From Prevotella communis (GTDB lineage: Bacteria > Bacteroidota > Bacteroidia > Bacteroidales > Bacteroidaceae), in the NCBI RefSeq assembly GCF_022024115.1, contig NZ_CP091792.1, positions 2,914,001 to 2,978,000 of the forward strand: a stretch of DNA of 64,000 bases. Reading direction: 5' to 3'. The position numbers and the translations under genes are program-made. Numbering within the stretch: position 1 is the first letter of the stretch; the number at the start of each line of letters is the position of its first letter. The notes under the pieces were generated by a model, which worked only from the letters and a program-made list of their open reading frames with translations, did no database searches and was not told the origin of the DNA. Positions 49,080-58,773 of the stretch are shown in pieces.

Positions 49080-50525
49080 TTATTTGGAGCCACCGCCCAG
49101 GGCCTGATACAGGTTCACTACAGCCTGCATCTTATTGAAGTCGTCAGTGACCTTAGAGATGCGGGCATTCAGCAAGCCGTTCTGTGCCTGGATAACCTCC
49201 AGATAGCTGGAGCCCTTAGAGGTGTAGAGCAGTTTGGTATCCTCCACATTCTGCTCGTAGATCTTCACCTGCTTCTCGTCGAGCTTGCTCTTCTCGTCGC
49301 AAGTGTTATAGGCCAGAAGGGCGTTGCTCACCTCGTTGCCAGCCTTGAGGATTGTGTTCTGGAAGGTGTTGAGCGCCTGCTCCTGCTGTGCCTTTGCCAC
49401 CTTCAGGCCAGCCACAATCTGTCCGTGCTGGAAGATGGGCTGCGTCAGTGAGCCGATTGCAGAGAGAATCCACTTGCCGGGGTTGACAACGGCAGTACCA
49501 AGGCTATTGGTAAACATGGCCGTACCCGTGACATTCAGACTGGGATAGAAGCGTGAGCGAGCCGTCTCCGTGTCGTAGAAGCACTGAGCCAGCGACATCT
49601 CGGCAGCGTGGACATCAGGGCGATTAGAGAGCAACTGGATGCCTACACCCGCAGAGAATGAAGTGGGCAGGCTCTGGTTGTAGAACTTGCCGCGGGCAAT
49701 CTGGTGACCAGCCTCGTTGAGCAGCAGCGACATCGAGTTTTCCATCTCACGAATCTGGCGCTTGAGGTCGGCCTTCTTTGCCTGCACGCTATAGTAGTTG
49801 GCCTCGGCCGTCTGCACACTGGTAGAGCGGGCACGGCCCAACTGCATCTGCAACTGCATCATGTCCCAGGTGTCCTTGGTGAGTCCCTCCATATCGGTGA
49901 CAATAGCCAACTGTTCGTCGAGCATCATCAGCGTGTAGTAGAGGTTGGCCACACCACAGATAATCTGTGTCTGCACAGCCACCTGATAATCCTTTGTTGC
50001 CAGCAATTTCATCTGTGCCGAGCGCTTCTGCGAGAGCAGGTTGCCAAAGAGGTCAATGTTCCACGTAGCGCTGACAGGCAACTGATAGGTCTTGCTGACA
50101 GAGGCGCCGTCCATCTGTACCTGACTGATGGTGCCCTGGGGCGCAAAAGCCACAGAGGGCAGGAAAGCCAGTTTGGCACAGGTCAGTGCCGTCTCCATCA
50201 TCTTCACGTTGAGGGCAGCATTGCGCAGGTCAACATTATTCTCAAGAGCGGTCTCGATGAGTCCCTGCAGCTGAGGGTCAGTAAACACCTCGCGCCAGGG
50301 CAGATTGCCAAAGTTCTCGTCGGTATTCACAGCCAGGGTGTCGCCATCGCTCTGCAGGTCGCGAATCAGTCCCTTGGTATTCAAATCCTCAGGACGCTCG
50401 TATTTGTTGTAGAGTCCGCAGCTGGTCAACATCAAGCTGAGCAACAGACCCACCCCCAGGCTCCTCCCTATATGGAGGGGAGTGGACGCCTTTTTCTTTA
50501 ATATCTTATTCATCTTTATCTTCAT
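49080..50525 (-). CDS. RND efflux outer-membrane factor (TolC/OprM type lipoprotein)
   Basis: A 481-residue outer-membrane factor with a lipoprotein signal (LSLMLTSC, Cys about 36), two outer-membrane efflux repeats with long helices and TTALENNVDLRNAALN-like segments. It makes the exit duct for the RND pump upstream. The signal region is odd: residues ~14-26 (STPLHIGRSLGVG) are encoded by a hairpin-forming CCTCCCT-type repeat. ATG 50513 is an alternative start. Confidence 0.92.
   Translation of the reverse strand: MKIKMNKILKKKASTPLHIGRSLGVGLLLSLMLTSCGLYNKYERPEDLNTKGLIRDLQSDGDTLAVNTDENFGNLPWREVFTDPQLQGLIETALENNVDLRNAALNVKMMETALTCAKLAFLPSVAFAPQGTISQVQMDGASVSKTYQLPVSATWNIDLFGNLLSQKRSAQMKLLATKDYQVAVQTQIICGVANLYYTLMMLDEQLAIVTDMEGLTKDTWDMMQLQMQLGRARSTSVQTAEANYYSVQAKKADLKRQIREMENSMSLLLNEAGHQIARGKFYNQSLPTSFSAGVGIQLLSNRPDVHAAEMSLAQCFYDTETARSRFYPSLNVTGTAMFTNSLGTAVVNPGKWILSAIGSLTQPIFQHGQIVAGLKVAKAQQEQALNTFQNTILKAGNEVSNALLAYNTCDEKSKLDEKQVKIYEQNVEDTKLLYTSKGSSYLEVIQAQNGLLNARISKVTDDFNKMQAVVNLYQALGGGSK
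50461..50480. repeat. CCTCCCT hairpin inside the signal-peptide coding part
   Basis: CTCCTCC and GGAGGGG pair (one mismatch) around CTATAT. It resembles, in inverse orientation, the intergenic hairpin at 50544-50564 and encodes part of the N-terminus of the outer-membrane factor. Confidence 0.7.
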
Positions 50526-50543
50526 TATATTATTCTACCCATT

Positions 50544-50564
50544 CCCCTCCCTCGCAGGGAGGGG
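50544..50564. repeat. Intergenic CCCCTCCCT hairpin
   Basis: CCCCTCCCT and AGGGAGGGG form a perfect 9-bp stem with a 3-nt loop in the 54-bp gap between pump and outer-membrane factor genes. It could tune the ratio of the two products; effect not shown. Confidence 0.85.
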
Positions 50565-50579
50565 TCAGGGGAGAGTCTT

Positions 50580-53500
50580 TTATTTTTCCAATTTATAATC
50601 TACAGGACGCTTGGCATACTGCTGCAACTCGGTGGTCACATCAGGATTCTCCTCGTCACCTTCGAACTTCATCGGTCTGAACTTCTCCTGCAGACTCTGG
50701 AAGAGCACAAACAAGGCAGGCACCACAAAAATCTGACACAGCGTACCGATGAGCATACCGCCCACGGCAGCTGCACCCAGCGTCTGGTTACCATTCTTGC
50801 CTACGCCCGATGCAAACATCATTGGCAGCAAACCGATAATCATGGCCAGTGACGTCATCAGGATAGGACGCAGACGAGCGGCGGCACCCAGCACGGCAGA
50901 CCACGAGACTGCCATACCCGTCTGACGACGCTCAAGGGCGAACTGCACAATCAGGATGGCGTTCTTAGCCAACAGACCAATCAGCATGATGAGTGAAATC
51001 TGCATGTAGATATCGTTGGAGTGACCAAAGAGTGCCGTAAAGCCGAAACAGCCAGCCAGACCAAACGGTACGGAGAGCACCACGGCCAGAGGCAGGATAT
51101 AGGATTCGTACTGTGCCGACAGAATCAGATAGATAAAGAGGAAGCAGAGCACGAAGATAATCCACGTAGAGTTAGATGCCTTGGCCTCCTCACGGGTCAA
51201 ACCAGAATAGTCGTAGGTATAACCTGTGGGCAGTGTTGTGGCAGCAACTTCCTGACAAGCCTTGATGGCCTCACCAGAAGAGAAACCGTCGTTCACCGTT
51301 GCCGTTACGTTGATAGAGGTAAACAGGTTGAAGCGGTTGATGTTTGAAGGTCCGTAGACACGCTCCAGACGACAGAACTCTTTCACGGGCGACATGCCTG
51401 ATGGGGTGCGCACATAGATGCTGTTAAGCGACTCTTCTGTCTGACGCGTCTCGGGCGAACCCTGAATCATCACACGGAACAACTTACCATAGGCGTTGAA
51501 GTTGGAGGCGTAGAGTCCGCCATAGTAGCCCTGCAGGGTGCTCAGGATGGCAGAAGGCGACACACCCACCTGCTTACACTTAGCCACATCAACATGAACC
51601 ATGTACTGCGGGTAAGAGGGGTTGTATGATGTCTGGGCCATCTGAATCTCAGGACGCTTATTCAGCTCTGCGATATAGTTCTTCACAATATCATAGAACT
51701 TGTTCAAATCGCCACCTGTGCGGTCCTGCATCACCAACGACACACCACTGCTCAACGAGTAACCAGGAATCATTGGGGGCGAGAAAGCCAGGATAGAGGC
51801 ATCCTTGATATGTGCCGTCTTGATGAATATCTGGGCTACAACCATCTGGGCATCCAGCGGGTTCACAAAGAAACGATAGATACCATCGCCCTGCCAGAGT
51901 CCAGAGATTTTCCACCACAGTCCGCGCTGACGCTCAGAGAAGGGCTTCAACTTAATAATAAAGGTAGCCTGGTCTGAACCAGAACCTGCGATAAAGTTGT
52001 ATCCCTGAATCTGCTCACGGGCCTGAATAGCAGGATCGGCAGCCAGAATACTATCTACCTCATTGATAATCTGACGGGTACGAGCCACGGAGGTGGCAGG
52101 GGGCATAGAGATGGTACAGAACACGGTTCCGGTATCCTCGTCGGGCACCAGACCGCTCTTGGTGGTCAACATAGAACCTACAAGGGCCACGATACCCACC
52201 AGCGCTACCATCAGGATAAGCACAGGCTTGCGCACGGTCTTCTCAATGCTCTTCTTATACTTACCCAGAATCTTATCGTAAGCGGTATTGAAGGCCAGGT
52301 GGAAACGGTCAATACGACTCAGTTTCTTCTCACCGTCCTTGTCGTGGGGTTTCAGGAAGATAGCACACAGGGCAGGCGACAGCGTCAGGGCATTCAGGGC
52401 AGAGATAAAGATTGACACGGCCATCGTCACACCAAACTCGCGATAGAAGGTGCCGCTGGTGCCACCGATAAACGATACCGGAACGAACACTGAGGCCATC
52501 ACCAGCGTGATGGAGATGATAGCGCCCGAAATCTCGTTCATGGCATCAACAGAGGCTGTCAACGCACTCTTATAGCCCTGGTCCAACTTGGCATGCACAG
52601 CCTCAACCACCACGATGGCATCGTCCACCACAATAGCGATAGCCAGCAGCAGAGCCGACAGCGTGAGCAGGTTGATAGAGAAGCCCATCACATTGAGGAA
52701 GAAGAATGTACCTATCAGCGACACAGGTACTGCAATCAGAGGTATCAGCGTAGAACGCCAGTCCTGCAGGAACACGTAGATAACGATGAACACCAGAATC
52801 AACGTGAAGAACAGGGTGAAGATAACCTCTTCGATAGAGGCATACAGGAACTCCGTCACGTCGTAGTTGATCTTATAGGTCATGCCCGGGGGGAACAGTT
52901 TAGCCTGCTCTTCGAGCTCGGCCTTCACCTGCTTGGCAATCTCGTTGGCGTTAGAACCGGCAATCTGCTGTACCATACCCAGCACTGAGGGCAGGTTGTT
53001 GTTTCTCATGGACACAGAATACATCTGGCCACCCAACTCGATACGTGCCACATCCTTCAGCTTCAGGGTCTGACCGTTGGCATCACTGGAGATGATGATA
53101 TTGCCAAACTCTTCTGCCGACTTCAGACGACCTGTATAGCGCAGTGAATACTCGTAGGCTACATCCGACTGCTCACCAAAGGAACCAGGAGCGGCCTCGA
53201 TATTCTGTTCGGCCAGTACATTACTGATATCAGAAGGCATCAGGTTATACTGCTTCATCACGTCGGGCTTCAGCCAGATACGCATGGCGTATGACTTCAT
53301 ACCAGGGCTCTGCACATCACCCACACCCTGAATACGCTTGATAGCAGGGATGATATTGATGTTGTTGTAGTTGGTCAGGAACTCATCATCATAGCGTCCG
53401 TCCTCAGAGGTCAGCGTGAACATCAGCACCTGAGAGGTCTGACGCTTCATCACGGTAACACCCACACGGGTTACCTCGGCAGGCAACAGAGCCTGAGCCT

Positions 53501-53837
53501 GCTGCACACGGTTCTGTACGTTCACAGCACACATATCGGCGTTCATGCCCTGACGGAACAGAATGCTAATCTGTGCCGAACCTGCACCAGCTGTTGACTG
53601 GATATAGTCCATACCCTCTACACCATTGATGCTCTCTTCCAGAGGGGTGATAACCGAGTTTTTCACCGTCTCGGCATCGGCACCGGGATACTGAGTGTGC
53701 ACCACAACGGTAGGCGGTGCAATATCCGGATACTGCTCAATAGGCAGCGAGAAAAGTCCGATAACACCCAGGATAACGATGAGGATAGAAATCACCGTCG
53801 AAAGTACTGGGCGCTTGATAAAATTAGTAAATGTCAT
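50580..53837 (-). CDS. RND efflux pump, AcrB/HAE1 type
   Basis: A 1085-residue inner-membrane pump with 12 helices and two periplasmic loops. It starts FTNFIKRPVLSTVISILIV, has IVVDDAIVVVEAVHA (proton-relay Asp pair in helix 4) and SLIMLIGLLAKNAILIVQFA in the second half. It exports hydrophobic compounds by proton motive force with the adaptor and outer-membrane factor of this operon. The substrate cannot be inferred. Confidence 0.95.
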   Translation of the reverse strand: MTFTNFIKRPVLSTVISILIVILGVIGLFSLPIEQYPDIAPPTVVVHTQYPGADAETVKNSVITPLEESINGVEGMDYIQSTAGAGSAQISILFRQGMNADMCAVNVQNRVQQAQALLPAEVTRVGVTVMKRQTSQVLMFTLTSEDGRYDDEFLTNYNNINIIPAIKRIQGVGDVQSPGMKSYAMRIWLKPDVMKQYNLMPSDISNVLAEQNIEAAPGSFGEQSDVAYEYSLRYTGRLKSAEEFGNIIISSDANGQTLKLKDVARIELGGQMYSVSMRNNNLPSVLGMVQQIAGSNANEIAKQVKAELEEQAKLFPPGMTYKINYDVTEFLYASIEEVIFTLFFTLILVFIVIYVFLQDWRSTLIPLIAVPVSLIGTFFFLNVMGFSINLLTLSALLLAIAIVVDDAIVVVEAVHAKLDQGYKSALTASVDAMNEISGAIISITLVMASVFVPVSFIGGTSGTFYREFGVTMAVSIFISALNALTLSPALCAIFLKPHDKDGEKKLSRIDRFHLAFNTAYDKILGKYKKSIEKTVRKPVLILMVALVGIVALVGSMLTTKSGLVPDEDTGTVFCTISMPPATSVARTRQIINEVDSILAADPAIQAREQIQGYNFIAGSGSDQATFIIKLKPFSERQRGLWWKISGLWQGDGIYRFFVNPLDAQMVVAQIFIKTAHIKDASILAFSPPMIPGYSLSSGVSLVMQDRTGGDLNKFYDIVKNYIAELNKRPEIQMAQTSYNPSYPQYMVHVDVAKCKQVGVSPSAILSTLQGYYGGLYASNFNAYGKLFRVMIQGSPETRQTEESLNSIYVRTPSGMSPVKEFCRLERVYGPSNINRFNLFTSINVTATVNDGFSSGEAIKACQEVAATTLPTGYTYDYSGLTREEAKASNSTWIIFVLCFLFIYLILSAQYESYILPLAVVLSVPFGLAGCFGFTALFGHSNDIYMQISLIMLIGLLAKNAILIVQFALERRQTGMAVSWSAVLGAAARLRPILMTSLAMIIGLLPMMFASGVGKNGNQTLGAAAVGGMLIGTLCQIFVVPALFVLFQSLQEKFRPMKFEGDEENPDVTTELQQYAKRPVDYKLEK

Positions 53838-53845
53838 ACTTTCTA

Positions 53846-55024
53846 TTATTTTTTAATAGCGTTAACAATATCACTGGCCGACATAGCCTTGGCCTGCTCG
53901 TCTATCTTCTGCTGATAGCGCTCGGGCGTGATGGGAACAATCTCCATCTGGTCGGTCAACTTAGTGATACCATTGGTCACGTACTTATCGCCAGCTTTCA
54001 ATCCGCTGGTCACAATATAGTTCATACCATCGTTCTGTGGGTCAACAGTAATCTCGGTGTAAGCCACCTTATTATTCTCCTTCAGCACATACACAAACTT
54101 CTTGTTCTGCACTTCCATCACCACACGCTGGGGAATAACGATGGCTGAATCGGCCACGCTGGGAATGACAATAGAACCTGAGCCTCCGCTCTTCAGCAGC
54201 TTCTCGGGATTGGGGAACTGAGCCTTCAACTGTACAGAACCTGTAGAACGGTCAATGACACCGCTGATAGAGGTCACATGACCGTCATAAGCATACATCG
54301 TACCGTCGGCCAACTGCAGTTTCAAAGGAGGGAATTTCTCTACGGCGCCCTTCAGGCCACCTTCACCCTGAGACATTGTCAGCATGTCTTTCTCGGTCAT
54401 AGAGAAATAGACATCCATAGTGCTGATATCTGATACGTGGGTCAGTACATTTGAAGCACTCACCAGCGCACCTTTCTTCAATGGCAGCGTACCAACGACA
54501 CCAGCTGCAGGACTCTTCACATAGCAGAAGCTCAGAGCCTCTTTAGCGGAAGACAGGGCTGCCTGGGCCTGGGCCAACTGAGCCTGAGCACTGAGGAAAG
54601 TATTCTCGGCAGTCTGCAACTCATAGTCGCCTACCACCTTGCTGGCATGCAGTTTCTTGGTATTATCAAAAGTCAGTTTGGCTGTATTCACCGCACTCTG
54701 GGCAGTGTTTACGGCAGCCTGAGCCTGACGAACCTGCGCCTGATAGGTCTCGTTGTCAATCACGAAAAGCACCTGACCAGCGCTCACCGTCTGACCTTCT
54801 GTCACGTTAATCTGAGTAAGGAATCCTGAAACTTTAGGACGGATTTCCACGTCCTGAACACCATTAATCGTTGCTGGATAGGTGGACTGTAGCGAGGCAT
54901 TCTGTGTGGCTACAACATCCACAGGGTACTCATTGTCGCCAAACGTTGGACGGCCACCGCCTCCACCACACGACATCAGCACGGTTGCAACAACTGCAAC
55001 CAGCATCATTTTGTTCTTCTTCAT
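53846..55024 (-). CDS. RND efflux periplasmic adaptor (AcrA type lipoprotein)
   Basis: A 392-residue membrane-fusion protein. Signal with lipobox VLMSC (Cys 19), lipoyl halves (VDVVATQNASLQSTYPATIN and AAGVVGTLPLKKGALV) around an alpha hairpin with Ala/Gln-rich repeats (AQAAVNTAQSAVNTAK), then beta-barrel and membrane-proximal domains. First gene of the efflux operon, 8 nt before the pump gene; -7 box at 55113-55106. No repressor gene is adjacent. Confidence 0.94.
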   Translation of the reverse strand: MKKNKMMLVAVVATVLMSCGGGGGRPTFGDNEYPVDVVATQNASLQSTYPATINGVQDVEIRPKVSGFLTQINVTEGQTVSAGQVLFVIDNETYQAQVRQAQAAVNTAQSAVNTAKLTFDNTKKLHASKVVGDYELQTAENTFLSAQAQLAQAQAALSSAKEALSFCYVKSPAAGVVGTLPLKKGALVSASNVLTHVSDISTMDVYFSMTEKDMLTMSQGEGGLKGAVEKFPPLKLQLADGTMYAYDGHVTSISGVIDRSTGSVQLKAQFPNPEKLLKSGGSGSIVIPSVADSAIVIPQRVVMEVQNKKFVYVLKENNKVAYTEITVDPQNDGMNYIVTSGLKAGDKYVTNGITKLTDQMEIVPITPERYQQKIDEQAKAMSASDIVNAIKK

Positions 55025-55105
55025 AATAGTTCTTAATACTTAAATTTATATATAAATTCTGTTCCGATATTGAAAACTCATTGAAAAAATGAAGTTTCCG
55101 AATTG

Positions 55106-55113
55106 CAAAGGTA
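55106..55113 (-). promoter_or_regulatory. Efflux operon -7 box
   Basis: TACCTTTG on the minus strand, 81 nt before the adaptor start; the -33 position reads CTTG rather than TTTG. Confidence 0.6.
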
Positions 55114-55181
55114 TAAAAAAAGGTACAAGTTGTAACACTCATACCTCTATTTTTACATGTTATTAATATTTTATTAATATT

Positions 55182-56153
55182 CTATATAGATTCCTTAACA
55201 TCCTTAAAGAACTTCCAGAACTTATCCGAGAAGTATTTGTTTTGCAGACCTGCAGGCACATATACTGTTACGTCGTAGGAATCGAAGGCTTCATCGATGA
55301 TGGGCGGATACTTCTTGGGACACACAATCTTAGTCAGACGCTTGCAACCTTTGAAGGCATTCTTCTGAAGGCGTTCAATGCTTTTAGTAAGGGTAACGGC
55401 TTGTAAAGATTTGCATCCCATAAAGGTAGCTGGTTCAACAAAACGAACGCCCTGAGGCAGTGAGACCTCCTGCAAAGCCACACAGTCCATGAAGGCAGAA
55501 TCACCAATCTCTTCCATTCGTTTGGGGAAGGAAACAGCTGTCAGGTCTCTGCAACCACGGAAAGCCTGCGGGGCAATATAGCCAATGCGATCAATTATTG
55601 TAGTATTCTTACAACCTGCTACTAGCATCAGCGTACCTTTCCACGTACAGATAATACCATTGCAGTTGTCGCGTGAGTCATAATGTGTATTGGTGGAATC
55701 CACACTGATAGCCTCCAAGGCAGGACAGTCGGCAAAGGCGCCATAGGCAATATCTTCCACTTGAGAAGGGATGACAATCTCCGCCAACTGGTCTGCATGA
55801 GCAAAGGCCTCTGCCTGAATCTGCTTCAGACCCACAAAATAGCGAAACTCCTTGAAGCTCTTCAAGTTGCAGCCACTAAAGATAGTACCTATACTATCCA
55901 CAGCTGCTGCATCAACGCTTGTCATCTCCGTAGCGTCGGCATCAATCCATCCCTGCTCACGTGCTATTTTTATCAGGGGTTCATTTGTCTGGAGGGTCGC
56001 AATGACCTCCATTTCCACTTCTGGTGTGTCGTCATCATCGGGCGAACCCACCATATTGATTGCTAAAAAACACAGGGCAAAGATGGCAAGTGTTGCTAAT
56101 CCGCCCAAAAACCAGATTTGTTTGTAAAACGGTGTTTTCTCTTCAGTTTCCAT
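55182..56153 (-). CDS. BspA-type leucine-rich-repeat membrane protein
   Basis: A 323-residue protein with one N-terminal membrane helix (about 13-34) and, from about residue 110, five or six LRR_5/BspA repeats ('I..Q.F.GC..L..V.FP..M..IGD.AF.DC..L'), ending in a 'YDVTVYVPAG' cap. BspA repeats are common on surfaces of oral and gut Bacteroidota and bind proteins; here a membrane anchor rather than a signal peptide suggests a periplasmic domain. It starts 21 nt after the cca stop and is probably co-transcribed. Confidence 0.85.
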   Translation of the reverse strand: METEEKTPFYKQIWFLGGLATLAIFALCFLAINMVGSPDDDDTPEVEMEVIATLQTNEPLIKIAREQGWIDADATEMTSVDAAAVDSIGTIFSGCNLKSFKEFRYFVGLKQIQAEAFAHADQLAEIVIPSQVEDIAYGAFADCPALEAISVDSTNTHYDSRDNCNGIICTWKGTLMLVAGCKNTTIIDRIGYIAPQAFRGCRDLTAVSFPKRMEEIGDSAFMDCVALQEVSLPQGVRFVEPATFMGCKSLQAVTLTKSIERLQKNAFKGCKRLTKIVCPKKYPPIIDEAFDSYDVTVYVPAGLQNKYFSDKFWKFFKDVKESI

Positions 56154-56174
56154 TGTTTTATTGATTGTTTTTGG

Positions 56175-57605
56175 TTATGATATCTTCAATCCCATTGATT
56201 GTGCTTTCTCCATCAACAGTTTCATCAAAGGCTCGCGCTCGTTCTCCACCTTATTGTCAAGGACGGCATCTTTCAGATACTGTTTCAGCGTGCCCACCTC
56301 GCGAGAGGGCTGCAGATGGAACATTTCCATGATTTCATTGCCGTCGATAACAGGCTGCAACAGGCGCTTATAGTCTTTCACCTGCAGATCAGCCAGTTTT
56401 TCGCGGACCATACGGAAATTCTCCAGGAACATCTTTTTCTTGCCTTCATTCTTCGAGGTGATATCAGCCTCGCAGAGTGTCATCAGGTCGTCAATATCAT
56501 CGCCTGCATCATTCAACAGACGACGGACAGCAGAATCGGTCACCTCGCTGTCGGCAATGACCTGCGGACGCATGTGGAGGTCAACAAGTTTCTGCACATA
56601 TTTCATCTCGCCACCCATTGGCAGTTTCAGGCGGCGGAATATCTCGGGTACCATCTTTGCACCAATAAAATTATGGTTATGGAAAGTCCAGCCCGCAGAT
56701 GGTTCCCAACGCTTTGACTTGGTCTTACCGATATCATGAAGCAGCGCGCCCCAACGGAGCCATAAGCCTCCATCGTGAGCCACGACATTCTCAAGCACTT
56801 CCAGTGTATGATAGAAATTATTCTTATGGGCACGTCCGTTTTTCTGTTCAACGATGTCGAGAGCAGCCAGTTCAGGCAGGATAATACTCAGGAGTCCGGA
56901 GCGCTGCAAGTCAACGAAGCCCTTACTGGGATGTGGTGACATGATAATCTTGTTGAGTTCCACCTCAATACGCTCGCCACTGACAATCTTGATACGGTCG
57001 GCCATGCGTTCCAAGGCCTCGAAGGTCTCATCCTCAATCTGGAAGTTCAACTGGGTGGCAAAACGGATGCAACGCATCATACGCAGTGGGTCATCACTGA
57101 ATGTGATACCCGGCTCCAAAGGAGTGGCGATGATACCATCCTCCAAGTCGGCCAAGCCATTGAAGGGGTCTACCAATTCACCGAAGCGGCTCTTATTCAG
57201 GCAAATAGCCATCGCATTGATGGTGAAGTCACGACGATTCTGATCATCCTCCAACGTACCATTCTCCACAATGGGTTTTCGCGAGTCATGGCTATAGCTC
57301 TCCTTTCGGGCTCCCACAAACTCCACTTCTGTATCGTGGAATTTTACTTGAGCAGTTCCGAAATTCTTGAATACAGAGAGATGGGCCTTGCGTCCCAACA
57401 TATGTTTCAGTTCCTGAGCCACGGAGATACCGCTACCCACCACAACCACATCGATATCATTTGAAGGGCGCTCTAAAAAGATATCGCGTACATAGCCACC
57501 TACCACATAGCACTCCAGTCCTAAGCGATCGGCAGCCTCGCTGATTTGATGAAATATATTTTGGTCTAATATCTCGGCCAGTTCTTCGTCAGAATACAAC
57601 TTCAT
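56175..57605 (-). CDS. cca: CCA-adding tRNA nucleotidyltransferase with HD domain
   Basis: A 476-residue enzyme: class II nucleotidyltransferase head with GGYVRDIFLERPSNDIDVVV (Asp-x-Asp), RRDFTINAMA, DPLRMMRCIRFA, and an HD domain (LLHDIGKTKS). It adds or repairs the 3' CCA of tRNAs. tRNA-Lys here already encodes CCA, so repair may be the main need. Confidence 0.93.
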   Translation of the reverse strand: MKLYSDEELAEILDQNIFHQISEAADRLGLECYVVGGYVRDIFLERPSNDIDVVVVGSGISVAQELKHMLGRKAHLSVFKNFGTAQVKFHDTEVEFVGARKESYSHDSRKPIVENGTLEDDQNRRDFTINAMAICLNKSRFGELVDPFNGLADLEDGIIATPLEPGITFSDDPLRMMRCIRFATQLNFQIEDETFEALERMADRIKIVSGERIEVELNKIIMSPHPSKGFVDLQRSGLLSIILPELAALDIVEQKNGRAHKNNFYHTLEVLENVVAHDGGLWLRWGALLHDIGKTKSKRWEPSAGWTFHNHNFIGAKMVPEIFRRLKLPMGGEMKYVQKLVDLHMRPQVIADSEVTDSAVRRLLNDAGDDIDDLMTLCEADITSKNEGKKKMFLENFRMVREKLADLQVKDYKRLLQPVIDGNEIMEMFHLQPSREVGTLKQYLKDAVLDNKVENEREPLMKLLMEKAQSMGLKIS

Positions 57606-57632
57606 TCTTTATCTTTCTCATGATTTGGACTG

Positions 57633-57640
57633 CAAAATTA
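57633..57640 (-). promoter_or_regulatory. cca -7 box
   Basis: TAATTTTG on the minus strand, 28 nt before the cca ATG. Confidence 0.6.
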
Positions 57641-57682
57641 CAAAAAAAACACCACCTAGTATGTCAATTTAATTATTTTTAG

Positions 57683-57690
57683 TAACTTTG
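57683..57690 (+). promoter_or_regulatory. -7 box of small lipoprotein gene
   Basis: TAACTTTG, 34 nt before the ATG at 57725; divergent from the cca box. Confidence 0.6.
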
Positions 57691-57724
57691 CCACAGAATT
57701 AAATCTAAATATGATTTCCAAAGA

Positions 57725-58096
57725 ATGAAAAGATATTTTATTATTATTCCAGTCATCATTGCCACACTGTTTACCACAGCTTGTGGCAACTCGCGCAGAG
57801 ACGAGATTGAAGCGCGGAAAGCAGCCCTGAAGCACAAGCAGGACTCCAGTTTACAGGCCGCCCAACAGGAGTTGGCCGTCGTTGACTCCACCTTAGAGGC
57901 GGTCAAGGCAGAATATGAACAGAAGAAAAAAGAAGTAGAGGCTCATAAAGCGGCCCTGCAGGCTACAGAAGAGGAGCTCACTGCCCTGACGCTGCTGCGT
58001 ATGCACCGCGACTCCCTGCAGGTTCAATGGAATGCCTTAGGCGCAAAAATCAAGTATATCAGGATGAAAAGTCAAGACAGTCACAACGACCAGTAG
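57725..58096 (+). CDS. Small coiled-coil lipoprotein
   Basis: A 123-residue lipoprotein with signal MKRYFIIIPVIIATLFTTAC (Cys 20) and a single long coiled coil of Lys/Glu/Ala heptads (about 25-110). No family is recognised. It stands alone with its own promoter and is probably periplasmic, lipid-anchored. Confidence 0.7.
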   Translation: MKRYFIIIPVIIATLFTTACGNSRRDEIEARKAALKHKQDSSLQAAQQELAVVDSTLEAVKAEYEQKKKEVEAHKAALQATEEELTALTLLRMHRDSLQVQWNALGAKIKYIRMKSQDSHNDQ

Positions 58097-58186
58097 ACTG
58101 CCTGCCAGAAGTAGGAAATCCCAAATTTCGCTATAGCGACGGTTCAACGAGAAAAGTGCTCGTAAAGTAAAAAAGCGAGTTTTTCC

Positions 58187-58217
58187 TTTGCCGTTCTCTC
58201 AACTTTTCGTAACTTTG
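58187..58217 (+). promoter_or_regulatory. Promoter of DUF1599-doxX-tpiA
   Basis: TTTG at 58187-58190, a 19-bp spacer and TAACTTTG at 58210-58217; the ATG follows 10 nt later, so the leader is very short. Confidence 0.85.
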
Positions 58218-58227
58218 CACCCGAATT

Positions 58228-58773
58228 ATGGATAGATTTGAAAAGACAAACGCAGAATTTGAGGCCGCCATTGCCGAATGCCGTGACATGTTTTCCAAGA
58301 AACTGCACGACTACAAGGCGTCTTGGCGCATTTTGCGTCCATCATCGCTTACTGACCAACTGTTTATCAAGGCTAAGCGTATCCGCTCACTGGAAATCAA
58401 GCAGGAGTCACTGGTTGGCGAAGGTATCAGACCTGAATTCGTGGCGCTGATTAACTACGGCATCGTAGGATTGATACAATTGGAGAAAGGTTTTGCCGAT
58501 ACGGTGGATATGGACAATGAGGCCGCCATGGCACTCTATGACCATTATGCCCATGAGGCCCTGGAACTGATGAAACGCAAGAACCACGACTATGACGAGG
58601 CGTGGCGCGGCATGCGTGTAAGCAGCTACACAGACCTGATACTCACCAAGATTGAGCGTATCAAGGAGATAGAGAACCTGAGCGGAAAGACTCTCGTCAG
58701 CGAGGGTATTGACGCTAACTATATGGATATCATCAACTACGCGGTCTTCGGACTGATTAAGTTGGGAGAATGA
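58228..58773 (+). CDS. DUF1599 protein (two repeats)
   Basis: A 181-residue protein of two similar halves, each with a '[20 protein letters not shown]' / '[20 protein letters not shown]' segment followed by 'LI..K..RI..IE' and 'EGI...F...INYG..GLIQL'. DUF1599 is found in Bacteroidota, often next to tpiA; its role is unknown. The stop overlaps the next ATG (ATGA). Confidence 0.88.
   Translation: MDRFEKTNAEFEAAIAECRDMFSKKLHDYKASWRILRPSSLTDQLFIKAKRIRSLEIKQESLVGEGIRPEFVALINYGIVGLIQLEKGFADTVDMDNEAAMALYDHYAHEALELMKRKNHDYDEAWRGMRVSSYTDLILTKIERIKEIENLSGKTLVSEGIDANYMDIINYAVFGLIKLGE

Noticed and set aside
49704..50501. 265-residue plus-strand ORF opposite the outer-membrane factor
   Set aside because: Antisense shadow; His/Gln-rich composition comes from the complementary coding strand.
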